Shown: positions 29,474 through 29,623 of the stretch, piece after piece | Position numbering within the stretch: position 1 is the first letter of the stretch | How the letters are laid out: the number at the start of each line of letters is the position of its first letter | The notes under the pieces: model-generated | Database searches by the model: none | Told to the model about the DNA's origin: nothing | Seen by the model: the letters and a program-made list of their open reading frames with translations, nothing else | Program-made: the position numbers and the translations under genes | IMG/VR virus record: IMGVR_UViG_3300044539_000047 | Location: 1-29,623 of that record | Length of the DNA: 29,623 nucleotides | Reading direction: 5' to 3' (one strand) | From: a virus

Positions 29474-29623
29474 TAGCAAATTTTGAGGAGTTAACCTACC
29501 AAATCACAGAAAATGAAAAGCGATGCGCTAAATTCATTGAGGCAGTATTAAGAAAATACAATAAATTTTATACTAACAAGCAATTGAGAAAGCTAATTTT
29601 TGAACGCTCTGGCAATGAACCAG
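29470..29623 (+). CDS. Partial gene at the right end
   Basis: ATG 29470 overlaps the preceding stop (ATGA). The 51 visible codons start MIANFEELTYQITENEKRCA and contain a basic helix (VLRKYNKFYTNKQLRKLIFE). The frame runs off the window. No family was recognised. Confidence 0.6.
   Translation, partial: MIANFEELTYQITENEKRCAKFIEAVLRKYNKFYTNKQLRKLIFERSGNEP

Noticed and set aside
1-29623. tRNA, rRNA, integrase, attachment site or insertion sequence
   Set aside because: No cloverleaf-like sequence, recombinase motif or terminal inverted repeat was seen in either strand.

Overview
The window is a stretch of a tailed double-stranded DNA phage genome (Caudoviricetes), most likely one that infects a member of the Bacteroidota. 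The evidence is a low GC content (roughly one third), promoter-like TTTG-N19-TAnnTTTG signals, almost no Shine-Dalgarno sequences, and many proteins of the kind found in Flavobacterium/Bacteroides-type phages. All supported genes lie on the + strand, tightly packed with ATGA-type overlaps. A tape-measure protein without any sheath or contractile-tail gene suggests a siphovirus. No integrase, tRNA or CRISPR was seen, and both ends of the window cut through genes.

Layout. (1) 1-2341: end of an unknown gene, HNH nuclease, RusA-like resolvase, small and large terminase. (2) 2332-9626: tail completion, tip and fibre genes, ending in a fibre built of YadA-like head repeats. (3) 9670-12400: tape measure, a tiny lysine-rich protein and a small possible DNA-binding protein. 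(4) 12452-15133: ClpP-type prohead protease fused to a scaffold-like tail, major capsid protein and a probable tail-tube protein, closed by a strong terminator. (5) 15220-19897: a cassette of ten genes with its own promoter. It holds about five glycosyltransferase-like proteins, a methyltransferase and small membrane proteins, and it splits the morphogenesis region. (6) 19943-23477: portal, connector, two tandem paralogous structural proteins, holin and GH19 endolysin. (7) 23530-25462: metallophosphoesterase, two small genes and a probable unimolecular spanin, then a terminator. (8) 25586-29623: an early/recombination region with small unknown genes, a single-strand annealing protein paired with a PD-(D/E)XK exonuclease, a Cro-like repressor, a NinB-like protein and a partial gene.

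The head genes are not in the usual terminase-portal-protease-capsid order. Tail genes follow the terminase, and the portal lies about 17 kb from it, behind the glycosylation cassette. Two promoter types are visible. The late type (before protease, glyco cassette and portal) puts TAnnTTTG only 4-5 bases before ATG, implying leaderless or nearly leaderless mRNA; two of these share a 17-bp palindrome 38 bases upstream. The early type has TTTG-N19-TAnnTTTG with a 19-28 base leader, and two of them carry a shared TTTAAAT(A/G)(G/T)TTAAA element between the boxes.

Reading the whole window by eye, I found no GATC, CTAG, CCGG or CGCG. In a sequence of this size and composition the first two should each occur dozens of times. 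This suggests strong pressure from host restriction and/or mismatch repair.
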